64,000 bases of DNA from an uncultured Olsenella sp. (GTDB lineage Bacteria; Actinomycetota; Coriobacteriia; Coriobacteriales; Atopobiaceae). The notes beneath the pieces were generated by a model. It was not told the origin of the DNA, searched no databases, and saw only the letters and a list, made by a program, of their open reading frames with translations. Made by a program: the position numbers and the translations under genes. Every line of letters starts with the position of its first letter. The stretch's first letter is position 1. The stretch covers positions 1 to 64,000 of the forward strand of contig UQIF01000006.1 in the NCBI GenBank assembly GCA_900540955.1, read 5' to 3'. Shown here piece after piece: positions 57,388 through 64,000 of the stretch.

Positions 57388-58674
57388 ATGCTCGACATCA
57401 AGTTCGTACGCGAAAATCCTGACGCAGTGGACAAGTCGTGTGCGTCCAGGCAAAACGCGCACTGGGATAGGGAGAGGTTCTTCGAGCTCGACGAGGAGAG
57501 GCGCTCCGTGATCGCAGAGGTCGAGAGCCTCCAGGCAGAGCGTAACGCCGCCTCCAAGGAGATCGGTCTGCTCATGCGCGACGGAAAGAAGGAAGAGGCC
57601 GAGGCCGCGAAGGCGAAGGTCACCGCAAACAAGCAGAGGATCGCCGATCTTAACGAGAAGCGCACCGACGTGGAGAAGCAGCTGTTTGACCTGGTGGCGG
57701 CCATCCCCAACATCCCGCACGAGAGCGTTCCCTACGGCGTCGACGATTCCGACAACCCGGAGGTTCGCAAGTGGGGCGAGCCGACGCACTTCGACTTCGA
57801 GCCCAAGGCGCACTGGGACCTTGGCCCCAGCACCGGCATGATCGACTTCGAGCGTGGCATCAAGCTTGCGGGCACCAGGTTCTACCTGCTTGGCGGCGCC
57901 GGAGCCCTCATGGAGCGCGCGCTCATCAACTTCTTTATCGACACGCACGTGAAGGCCGGCTTCAAGGAGTGGTGGCCCCCCGTCATAACCAACTATGACA
58001 GCCTGTTTGGCACCGGCCAGCTCCCCAAGTTCGACGACGACCTCTATCACGTCTCGGGCGGCATGTACCTCATCCCGACCGCGGAGGTCATGCTGACCAA
58101 CATCCATCGCGGCGAGGTCCTCGACGGCTCCCAGCTCCCGCTGTGGTACACGGCGTTCACCCCGTGCTTCCGCGAGGAGGCCGGCTCCGCCGGCCGCGAC
58201 ACGCGCGGCATCATCCGCGTGCACGAGTTCGACAAGGTCGAGATGGTCAAGTTCGCGAAGCCCGAGGACTCCATGAACCAGCTCGAGTCCATGGTCGCCG
58301 AGGCGGAGAGGTGCCTGCAGCTGCTTGGCCTCCCGTACCACGTCGTGACGCTCTGCACCGGCGACATCGGCTTCAGCGCCACCAAGTGCTACGACCTCGA
58401 GGTCTGGCTGCCGAGCTACAACAACTACAAGGAGATCTCCTCCTGCTCCAACTGCTGGGACTTCCAGGCCCGTCGCGCCAACATCAAGTACCGCGACCCG
58501 GCCAACTTCAAGGGTACCCGCTACGTGCACACCCTGAACGGTTCCGGTCTGGCCGTCGGCCGCACCATGGCTGCCATCATGGAGAACTACCAGAACGCCG
58601 ACGGCACCATCACCGTGCCTGAGGCCCTGCGCCCCTACATGGGCGGCATCGAGGTCATCAAGCCTGAGGCCTAG
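57388..58674 (+). CDS. serS: Serine-tRNA ligase
   Basis: 428-residue class II synthetase charging tRNA-Ser (one such tRNA, GCT, lies at 59543). N-terminal coiled-coil arm (about 28-100) that grips the long variable arm, then the catalytic core with motif 2 FREEAGSAGRDTRGIIRVHEF, CSNCWDFQARR and motif 3 NGSGLAVGRTMAAIMENYQ. ATG at 57388 (MLDIKFVRENPD) has aaagggg upstream and is the family start. Confidence 0.97.
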   Translation: MLDIKFVRENPDAVDKSCASRQNAHWDRERFFELDEERRSVIAEVESLQAERNAASKEIGLLMRDGKKEEAEAAKAKVTANKQRIADLNEKRTDVEKQLFDLVAAIPNIPHESVPYGVDDSDNPEVRKWGEPTHFDFEPKAHWDLGPSTGMIDFERGIKLAGTRFYLLGGAGALMERALINFFIDTHVKAGFKEWWPPVITNYDSLFGTGQLPKFDDDLYHVSGGMYLIPTAEVMLTNIHRGEVLDGSQLPLWYTAFTPCFREEAGSAGRDTRGIIRVHEFDKVEMVKFAKPEDSMNQLESMVAEAERCLQLLGLPYHVVTLCTGDIGFSATKCYDLEVWLPSYNNYKEISSCSNCWDFQARRANIKYRDPANFKGTRYVHTLNGSGLAVGRTMAAIMENYQNADGTITVPEALRPYMGGIEVIKPEA

Positions 58675-58713
58675 CGTCCTTTGGAGCTCGAGTACAATCT
58701 AGCGCAACCGGTT

Positions 58714-58743
58714 AGCCGCCCGCTCACCGCGGGCGGCTTTCTT
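58714..58743 (+). terminator. Terminator of serS
   Basis: Stem agccgcccgc/gcgggcggct, loop tcacc, then ttcttg. Confidence 0.85.
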
Positions 58744-58798
58744 GTCCCAACCCTGCCCCATACTTGTGTGGTAATCATTCGTCGTGACGGAGGTAAGG

Positions 58799-59167
58799 AT
58801 GAGCAACATGGTGGAGGCGGCAAGGTTTGAGGCCGCAGGCGATCTTCGTGTGATGAGCGTGGGCGGCGAGGCGGCAGGGGAGGATGCCTGCGCTCTCGTG
58901 CTACAGGAGGACATCAGCGGCCCCTCGGTGCTTGTGGGGCATGGTGCCGAGGCCGCGCGCCTAAAGATCAGCGTGGCGCCCTCTGGGCGCGTGAAGCTCA
59001 TTCGCGCGGTCGCGGAGCTCTTTGGCGCGCAGTCGCTCATGGAGCTCGCCGCTCGCGAGGAGATCGACATCCTTGATGTTATGGACCTTTGCGACCGGGA
59101 GCGGATCCCCTATGAGTTTTCGTGCGTCGACTCGAACGAGGACGCGGCACTGCGCCCTGTTCGGTAA
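58799..59167 (+). CDS. Unrecognised small protein
   Basis: 122 residues, no family recognised. Soluble, mildly acidic. The first half suggests alternating beta strands (DLRVMSVGGEAAGEDACALVLQ), the second half helices (LIRAVAELFGAQSLMELAAREEIDIL). ATG at 58799 has ggagg five bases upstream, better than the in-frame GTG at 58784. It stands between the serS terminator and the tRNA-Arg terminator. Codon use is like its neighbours, supporting a real gene. Confidence 0.65.
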   Translation: MSNMVEAARFEAAGDLRVMSVGGEAAGEDACALVLQEDISGPSVLVGHGAEAARLKISVAPSGRVKLIRAVAELFGAQSLMELAAREEIDILDVMDLCDRERIPYEFSCVDSNEDAALRPVR

Positions 59168-59231
59168 CCCCTGCGCATGCGGATCGCCCGAAGCGTCGGC
59201 GCCCACGCGCTCGACGTAATCGAAGCGGCAC

Positions 59232-59260
59232 AAAAAAGGGCTCCCCGAAGGGAGCCCTTT
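59232..59260 (-). terminator. Terminator of tRNA-Arg(ACG)
   Basis: On the minus strand: stem aaagggctccc/gggagcccttt, 4-base loop, then a run of T. Confidence 0.85.
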
Positions 59261-59268
59261 AATTTGCG

Positions 59269-59345
59269 TGGTGCGGCGTATAGGATTCGAACCTATGACG
59301 CCCTGATTCGTAGTCAGGTCCTCTATCCAGCTGAGGTAACGCCGC
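59269..59345 (-). tRNA. tRNA-Arg (ACG)
   Basis: Minus strand: acceptor gcggcgt/acgccgc, D arm acctcagctggatagagg, anticodon loop ctacgaa (ACG; A34 would be inosine and reads CGT, CGC and CGA), T arm taggttcgaatccta, discriminator A, encoded CCA. Confidence 0.95.
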
Positions 59346-59501
59346 GTGCAAGACGATATATTGCCAGTCATGCCCTAATTCGTCAAGCAAGAATTGGAAA
59401 AAATTTTGCCTGATCCAAAAAAAATTTTCCCACACCACGATTTACCTGCGGTTTTCCGTCGGGCTTATGGTGGGCGCGACGTTGTGAGAATGAGGTAAAA
59501 C

Positions 59502-59532
59502 AAAAACCCGCCGGCGCATGCGCGCTGGCGGG
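59502..59532 (-). terminator. Terminator of tRNA-Ser(GCT)
   Basis: Minus strand: stem cccgccagcgc/gcgccggcggg around a short loop, then tttttg. The region between this and tRNA-Arg (about 59346-59500) is AT-rich and holds no gene. Confidence 0.85.
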
Positions 59533-59542
59533 CTGTGCAGTC

Positions 59543-59633
59543 TGGCGGAGAGCTGGGGATTCGAACCCCAGATTCCCTTAGGGGGAATACTCGCTTAGCA
59601 GGCGAGCACCTTCGGCCTCTCGGTCAGCTCTCC
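59543..59633 (-). tRNA. tRNA-Ser (GCT)
   Basis: 91 bases, class II. Acceptor ggagagc/gctctcc, anticodon loop ctgctaa (GCT, reads AGC/AGT), long variable arm tattccccctaagggaat, T arm ctggggttcgaatcccc, discriminator G, encoded CCA. Confidence 0.95.
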
Positions 59634-59672
59634 GTAATCGGTGCCCGAGAATCATAGCGCATAGTGGGCGGT

Positions 59673-60692
59673 TTAGCCAACTAGCCCCAAAAGAAATTCG
59701 TCGTTAATCACGATATCCTCTCGGTGGGCGGCGATTTTTTCCCACGAGAAGCGCCCCAGAAGCTCCTCGGGGGACACCTCCTCGCCCTTCTGGGCGATTC
59801 CTGCCGCCGCGGCGAGCGCGCCGACAATGCGCCGGCTGGATATGCCCCGCTGCCGCAGCGCCCCAAGGTCGAGGTCCTGGTCTCGCTTGGACAGGCGCCT
59901 GCCGTCCGGGGCGGTGAGCAAGGGAACATGGCCGTAGGCCGGCGCCGCAAGGCCGAGCAGCCGCGCGAGGTAGGCCTGCCGCGCGGAGGAGCCGAGGAGG
60001 TCCCGCCCGCGCACCACCTGGTTCACGCCCATGAGCCCGTCGTCGACCACGACGGCCAGCTGGTAGGCGAACACGCCGTCGCTGCGTCGCACGAGGAAGT
60101 CGCCGCATTCGTGGGCGAGCACTTCTTTTTGCGGGCCGTAGGCGAGGTCGCAGAACTCGATCGTGCCGGCGGGGTCGCCCTCGTCGGGCACGCGCAGGCG
60201 CGTCGCCGGGGCGCGGCGGCAGGAGCGCTCGGCGATCTGCTCCGGCGTGAGGTCGCGGCAGGTCCCCGCGTACAAATACGTCCCGTCCGAGGCATGGGGG
60301 GCCGTTGCGGCGTGGAGCTCGGCCCGCGTGCAGAAGCACGGGTAGGTGAGCCCAAGGTCATCCAGGCGGCGAACAGCGTCCTCATATATATCTGTGCGCT
60401 CGCTTTGCCAATGCGGGCCCTCGTCCCAGGGAAGGCCGAGCCATTCGAGGTCGGCCATCAAACGGTCCGCGACCGCCTTGTCCTGCGCCCGGGGATCGAG
60501 GTCCTCGATGCGCAAAACGATGCGGCCGCCGGCGCTTCTTGCCGAAAGCCAGGCCATGAGGCACGAGAACACGTTGCCCAGGTGCATCCTCCCGGAGGGC
60601 GTGGGGGCAAAGCGCCCGACCACGGCGGCTTCGGCCACCGGCTCTACGTCGCTGGGCTTATACACTGCGTTGTGCATTCTTTGGCTCCTCAT
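59673..60692 (-). CDS. gluQ: Glutamyl-Q tRNA(Asp) synthetase
   Basis: 339-residue truncated GluRS paralogue that attaches glutamate to queuosine-34 of tRNA-Asp. RFAPTPSGRMHLGN is the HIGH-type motif; RLSKRDQDLDLG is the KMSKS-type motif; a zinc site of the CFC ... YAGTC type is visible (about 120-145). The anticodon-binding half of GluRS is missing, as expected. ATG at 60692 has aggag; an ATG five codons later also has gaggag and could be the true start. The ATPase gene lies 12 bases upstream. Confidence 0.9.
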   Translation of the reverse strand: MRSQRMHNAVYKPSDVEPVAEAAVVGRFAPTPSGRMHLGNVFSCLMAWLSARSAGGRIVLRIEDLDPRAQDKAVADRLMADLEWLGLPWDEGPHWQSERTDIYEDAVRRLDDLGLTYPCFCTRAELHAATAPHASDGTYLYAGTCRDLTPEQIAERSCRRAPATRLRVPDEGDPAGTIEFCDLAYGPQKEVLAHECGDFLVRRSDGVFAYQLAVVVDDGLMGVNQVVRGRDLLGSSARQAYLARLLGLAAPAYGHVPLLTAPDGRRLSKRDQDLDLGALRQRGISSRRIVGALAAAAGIAQKGEEVSPEELLGRFSWEKIAAHREDIVINDEFLLGLVG

Positions 60693-60704
60693 GCCGCCCG
60701 TCTC

Positions 60705-61991
60705 CTACACTGTCAGGCTCGTCACGGGAACTATATAGGTCCCTGTCGCGGCATCGCGGTGCGAATGGGGCGTGGAGGCCAGAATCACCGCGGTGAACTC
60801 GGGGCCTTGCAGCTCCCCGCCGTTGGCTACCTTCTTTTTCAGGCGCTCGAGGCGCTTGATCGACGCGGCGACCTGGGCCTCGCCGACCTCGACGTTGAAC
60901 GCGGCCCAGCACCCGTCGTCGGAAAGAAGCACGTAGTCGACCGCAAGGCCGTCGGCATCGGCGTAGTAGCACAGCCTCGGCGCGTGCCCGGGGCTTATGA
61001 CGCCTGCGTACGCCTGCAGGTCGTGGCCGACGAGCGCCTTGAGCCCTGCCATGAGCAGGCGGGCGTCGGACATAATGTCGCCGTGGCGCCAGCGGCACAC
61101 GACCGGCCCCAGGCTTGCGTCGCAGGGGATGTAGCGCGGCTTGATCTTTACGCGGGACTTGGCGCGCACGGGAGCGTCCCAGCCGTCGATGCGGTCCACG
61201 AGGAACAGCTCCTCGAACGTGCGCAGGTAGCCGGTCACGGTGTTGCGGGAGGGGGCCTTCTCGCCGTCCTCCGCTATAAAGCCGGCGAGCGCATCGTAGG
61301 TGAAGTCGTTGCCCACGTTGCTGCACGCGGCGCGAAGGACCCTTCTGGCGGTTGCCTCCTTGCGCCCCGCGGCCTCGACCTCGCCGGCAAGAAGGGACTC
61401 GATGTGCATGCTCGCGACGGCGTGCGCGGAGGCGCTGTCCATCCCTATGGTCTGGGGCCAGCCGCCGGCGTACATCAGGGAAACGATTGAGCCGAGCGAG
61501 GTCGTGCTTCGCCTCGGATCGAACTCGCCGCGAAAGAGCCCGGATAAGGAGACCGACCTGTCCGATGCGCCGATCTCGGCGAGCGTGAGCGTGTGCATCT
61601 TTATGCGCGCCCCGCGCGATTGGTGCGCCATCACGTAGCACGTCGACTCCTCGGTGCGCCGCGAGGAGGTAAAGAGAAACTCGCCGAAGGCGGATGTCTC
61701 GCGGTAGGCGAACTCCTGAAGGCCGGGGAGGTCCGCCCACTCGTCGATGACGTGCGGGCGCACGCCCGTGAGGGCCAGGCGGGGGTCCGTCTGGATCAAA
61801 GGGAGCACGATGTTCTTCTCGTCGCAGTGGGTGATGCTCTGTGCGCTCGCGAGGCATAGCGAGGTCTTGCCGCAGCCCCGCACGCCGGTGAACTCAAGAA
61901 TTTTGTAGGAATTGAGTAGATCAGGCATCTTGAGGTCCAAGAGTCGCTCAGAATAATCCTCGATTTTGAGAGGTGCGTTCCCGGGTCTCAT
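60705..61991 (-). CDS. DUF4143-type ATPase (AAA_14)
   Basis: 428 residues. Walker A GVRGCGKT at 36-43, Walker B HVIDEW at 80-85, then the DUF4143 winged-helix part (YLRTFEELFLVDRIDGWD) and a nuclease-like end (YYADADGLAVDYVLLSDDGCWAAFNVEVGEAQV). These ATPases are common in gut bacteria; their function is unknown. The D-x-V...E-V-x pattern near the end resembles their PD-(D/E)XK-like tail. ATG at 61991 follows agaaaggg. Just upstream are two palindromes (62014-62029, 62032-62046). Confidence 0.85.
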   Translation of the reverse strand: MRPGNAPLKIEDYSERLLDLKMPDLLNSYKILEFTGVRGCGKTSLCLASAQSITHCDEKNIVLPLIQTDPRLALTGVRPHVIDEWADLPGLQEFAYRETSAFGEFLFTSSRRTEESTCYVMAHQSRGARIKMHTLTLAEIGASDRSVSLSGLFRGEFDPRRSTTSLGSIVSLMYAGGWPQTIGMDSASAHAVASMHIESLLAGEVEAAGRKEATARRVLRAACSNVGNDFTYDALAGFIAEDGEKAPSRNTVTGYLRTFEELFLVDRIDGWDAPVRAKSRVKIKPRYIPCDASLGPVVCRWRHGDIMSDARLLMAGLKALVGHDLQAYAGVISPGHAPRLCYYADADGLAVDYVLLSDDGCWAAFNVEVGEAQVAASIKRLERLKKKVANGGELQGPEFTAVILASTPHSHRDAATGTYIVPVTSLTV

Positions 61992-62334
61992 TTTTGCCCT
62001 TTCTACAATACTCGGTTTTGCGCAAAACCATATTATTGCGAATAATCGAGAAAAGCAATAAATAAGAAACGCGAATTAAAAACAGGCAAAATCGAGAAGA
62101 TTAGCCAAATTTAGCGAATTCGTAACTCTTAAAAATACACCCCACAGTGATGAGTTTCGCCGCAAAGCCACAAAATCGGAAAAATATACCGCTCGCACCG
62201 GTGAATTGACGCCCAAACGGCGCCATCGAACAATGTCCTCCGCTTGCGGTGCACAGCAAGTGGATCAGACGGGCCGGGCGGTCGCGGCAAGCAAAGCCGC
62301 CGACGCCGGCAGACAAGCCCCAAGGGAGGGACAC
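61992..62334. promoter_or_regulatory. 343-base divergent, AT-rich promoter region
   Basis: No gene supported. Near the ATPase start lie two perfect palindromes: ggttttgcgcaaaacc (62014-62029) and attattgcgaataat (62032-62046). About 62040-62190 is markedly AT-rich for this genome. The right part, before the PTS EIIA at 62335, returns to high GC. No TGGTNNNNACCA operator is seen, so this PTS is probably under another regulator. Confidence 0.5.
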
Positions 62335-62736
62335 ATGGTCGGAATCATCGTTATGACGCACGGCGCGCTCGCTCAGGGAATCGTGGACGCGGCTGAGCTC
62401 ATCACGGGTCCCGCACACCAGGTCCAGACGCTCTCGCTTCGCCGGGAGGACAACGTCAACGATCTGAACGACGCTTTTGTGACGGCGCTTGAGCAGGTGG
62501 ACACCGGCGACGGTGTGCTGGTTTTGACTGACCTCATGGGCGGAAGCCCCTGCAACGTCGCCAGCATGAACCTGCGCGACAAGGATTATCAGCTTCTTAC
62601 CGGCGTGAACCTCCCGATGTTCATCGAGGCGCTTGCGTCGAGGGAAGACGGTTGCTCCGCAGCCGATCTTGCGAAGGCCTGCCGCGACTCCGCGACTGAT
62701 GGCGTCAAGCACATCAATGAGCTTCTGGGCAAGTAG
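62335..62736 (+). CDS. PTS mannose-family EIIA (second system)
   Basis: 133 residues. Phosphorylatable His9 in IVMTHGALAQGI; DLMGGSPCNVASM and TGVNLPMFIEAL are family marks. ATG at 62335 follows aagggaggg; codons upstream in frame lack an RBS. Unlike the EIIA at 38061 it has no acidic tail and no YajC-like gene after it. First gene of a second mannose-family PTS operon. Confidence 0.93.
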   Translation: MVGIIVMTHGALAQGIVDAAELITGPAHQVQTLSLRREDNVNDLNDAFVTALEQVDTGDGVLVLTDLMGGSPCNVASMNLRDKDYQLLTGVNLPMFIEALASREDGCSAADLAKACRDSATDGVKHINELLGK

Positions 62737-62764
62737 CGCCCAAAGAGAAGAAGGAAAGCAACAA

Positions 62765-63256
62765 ATGGCAAACATCACGTTCGCGCGCGTCGATCACCGC
62801 CTGATCCACGGCCAGGTGATTACCAAGTGGTCCAAGATCGCTCGCGCGCAGAAGATCCTGATCGTCGACGACATCCTCGGCCAGGACAGCTTCATGGTCG
62901 ACATCTACAAGATGGCCGCCCCCAACGGAATCGACGTCGACATCAAGTCCGCTCAGGCCGCGGCCGACGCCTACAAGGCCGACGACCTGGGTGCCGGCAA
63001 CATCTTCCTGCTCTTCAAGAGCATCCAGATGGCGCGCAAGGCCGTCGACGCCGGCCTCGAGCTGAAGGCCCTGCAGCTGGGCGGCGTGCCCTCCGAGGGC
63101 GGCCGCAAGATCGTCTTCCAGGCCGTCGCCTTGAACGACGAGGACGTCGCGGACCTCACCCACCTTGCCGAGGCCGGCGTGGACATCACGCTGCAGGTCG
63201 TGCCCGAGGAATCCGGCATGACCCTGGCCGAAGCCCTGAAGAAGTACAACTCGTAA
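62765..63256 (+). CDS. PTS mannose-family EIIB (second system)
   Basis: 163 residues with phospho-site His15 in RVDHRLIHGQVITKW. KILIVDDILGQDSFMVDIYKMAAPNGIDVDI and LQLGGVPSEGGRK are typical of EIIBs of the mannose/sorbose family; the LGGVPS segment differs from the GalNAc-type IGNMHM of the EIIB at 38855, so the sugar is likely different. ATG at 62765 follows gaaggaaag. Confidence 0.93.
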   Translation: MANITFARVDHRLIHGQVITKWSKIARAQKILIVDDILGQDSFMVDIYKMAAPNGIDVDIKSAQAAADAYKADDLGAGNIFLLFKSIQMARKAVDAGLELKALQLGGVPSEGGRKIVFQAVALNDEDVADLTHLAEAGVDITLQVVPEESGMTLAEALKKYNS

Positions 63257-63274
63257 CGCGAAGAAGGAGCAATT

Positions 63275-64000
63275 ATGCCGCTTAATCTGCTGTTTGCCCT
63301 TGTCGGAGGCCTGTGGTTCTGGTTTGCCGCCTCCCTTGCCGGCTACAACTGGATTCAGACCCTGAAGTCCCCGATCGTCGTGGGCACCGTCCTCGGCCTT
63401 CTTGCCGGCGATGTCGAGACCGGCCTCATCACCGGCGGTTCCATCGAGATGGTGTATCTCGGCATGGTCGCTGCCGGCGGAAACATCCCGTCCGACCGCG
63501 TTTTCGCCGCGCTCATCGCCGTGCCCATCGCCATCCAGACCGGCGTGACCCCTGAGGTCGCCGTCTCCATTGCCGTCCCGCTGGGCGTCCTGGGCGTCTT
63601 CGTGAACAACCTGCGCCGCACCGTCAACGCGGTGTTCGTCCACTGGGCCGACAAGTACGCCGAGAAGGGCGACGCCAAGGCCGTTTGGCGCTGCGCCACC
63701 ACCTATCCGCTCATCATGGGCTTCATCATCCGCTTCCCGTTGATGTTCGTCATCAACTACTTCGGCGCCGACTTCGTGACCTCCATGCTCAACATCACCC
63801 CCGCATGGCTGCTCACCGGCTTCAACGTCATGGGCGGTATGCTGCCGGCCCTCGGCTTTGCCACCACCATCTTCATGATCGGCAAGATGAAGTACCTGCC
63901 GCTGTTCATCATCGGCTTCTTCATGGTCAAGTACCTGCAGATCCCCACCATGGCCGCCGCCATCTTCGGCATCTGCCTCGCCCTTCTTATTACCTTCATC
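63275..64000 (+). CDS. PTS mannose-family EIIC (second system), cut by window edge
   Basis: Open to the right edge: 242 residues visible from ATG at 63275 behind gaaggagc, no stop. Six to seven hydrophobic segments; SPIVVGTVLGLLAGDVETGLITGGSIEMVYLGMVAAGGNIPSD is the EIIC signature. The family is about 260 residues, so little is missing. Eighteen bases after EIIB; an EIID gene is expected beyond the window. Confidence 0.92.
   Translation, partial: MPLNLLFALVGGLWFWFAASLAGYNWIQTLKSPIVVGTVLGLLAGDVETGLITGGSIEMVYLGMVAAGGNIPSDRVFAALIAVPIAIQTGVTPEVAVSIAVPLGVLGVFVNNLRRTVNAVFVHWADKYAEKGDAKAVWRCATTYPLIMGFIIRFPLMFVINYFGADFVTSMLNITPAWLLTGFNVMGGMLPALGFATTIFMIGKMKYLPLFIIGFFMVKYLQIPTMAAAIFGICLALLITFI

Overview
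The window looks like a chromosomal segment of a gut Coriobacteriia member, most like Collinsella or a close relative. The reasons are GC-rich DNA with strong third-position G/C bias, an actinobacterial Ser/Thr-kinase/FHA/cell-wall cluster, several mannose-family sugar PTS genes, and tRNA genes that encode their own CCA. The genus is inferred from gene content; there is no rRNA to confirm it. I see no phage, intact insertion sequence or CRISPR array.

Layout. 1-4570: ribosomal/replication block (rpsF end, ssb, rpsR, a YybS-like membrane protein, rplI, dnaB). 4700-9000: purA, a DegV protein, purD and a Nudix hydrolase. 9100-18900: an ABC half-transporter, two envelope proteins of unknown role, a WYL regulator pair on the minus strand, and a large M28-peptidase-like membrane protein. 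18880-20800: tRNA-Gly with a duplicated 3' end, an M29 aminopeptidase and tRNA-Lys. 21000-25400: argG behind a probable arginine leader peptide, an unknown gene between two related palindromes, and argH. 25500-32800: purB, a TSCPD protein, a Tat lipoprotein, a two-component system, purC, a membrane protein and tRNA-Arg.

32900-44600 is a complete-looking N-acetylgalactosamine/galactosamine catabolic region. It has a glucose-type EIIA, two DeoR regulators, a tagatose-6-P kinase and tagatose-bisphosphate aldolase pair, a mannose-family PTS (EIIA, YajC-like, EIIB, EIIC, EIID), a GntR regulator, an AgaS-type isomerase and an AgaA/NagA-type deacetylase. Together these would import the amino sugar as its 6-phosphate, deacetylate it, deaminate/isomerise it to tagatose-6-P, phosphorylate that and cleave it to triose phosphates. 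Three 12-bp TGGTNNNNACCA palindromes sit in front of the two GntR-linked transcription units.

44700-46500 holds a membrane-anchored alpha/beta hydrolase and a small XRE membrane regulator. 46800-56690 (minus strand) is one overlapping operon: a membrane Ser/Thr kinase, FhaA, FhaB, a PP2C phosphatase, a single-chain SEDS-transpeptidase fusion and a PASTA kinase. It matches the mycobacterial fhaA-fhaB-pstP-rodA-pbpA-pknA-pknB order, except that rodA and pbpA are fused, pknA is absent and an extra kinase leads the operon. 56800-62000: tRNA-Leu, serS, small genes, tRNA-Arg, tRNA-Ser, gluQ and a DUF4143-type ATPase. From 62335 a second mannose-family PTS operon runs off the right edge.

The main points of interest are the SEDS-PBP fusion, the argG leader peptide, the shared GntR operators, the M28-like protein with substituted catalytic residues and a roughly 500-residue insert, and a family of palindromic intergenic repeats that recurs near purine genes.
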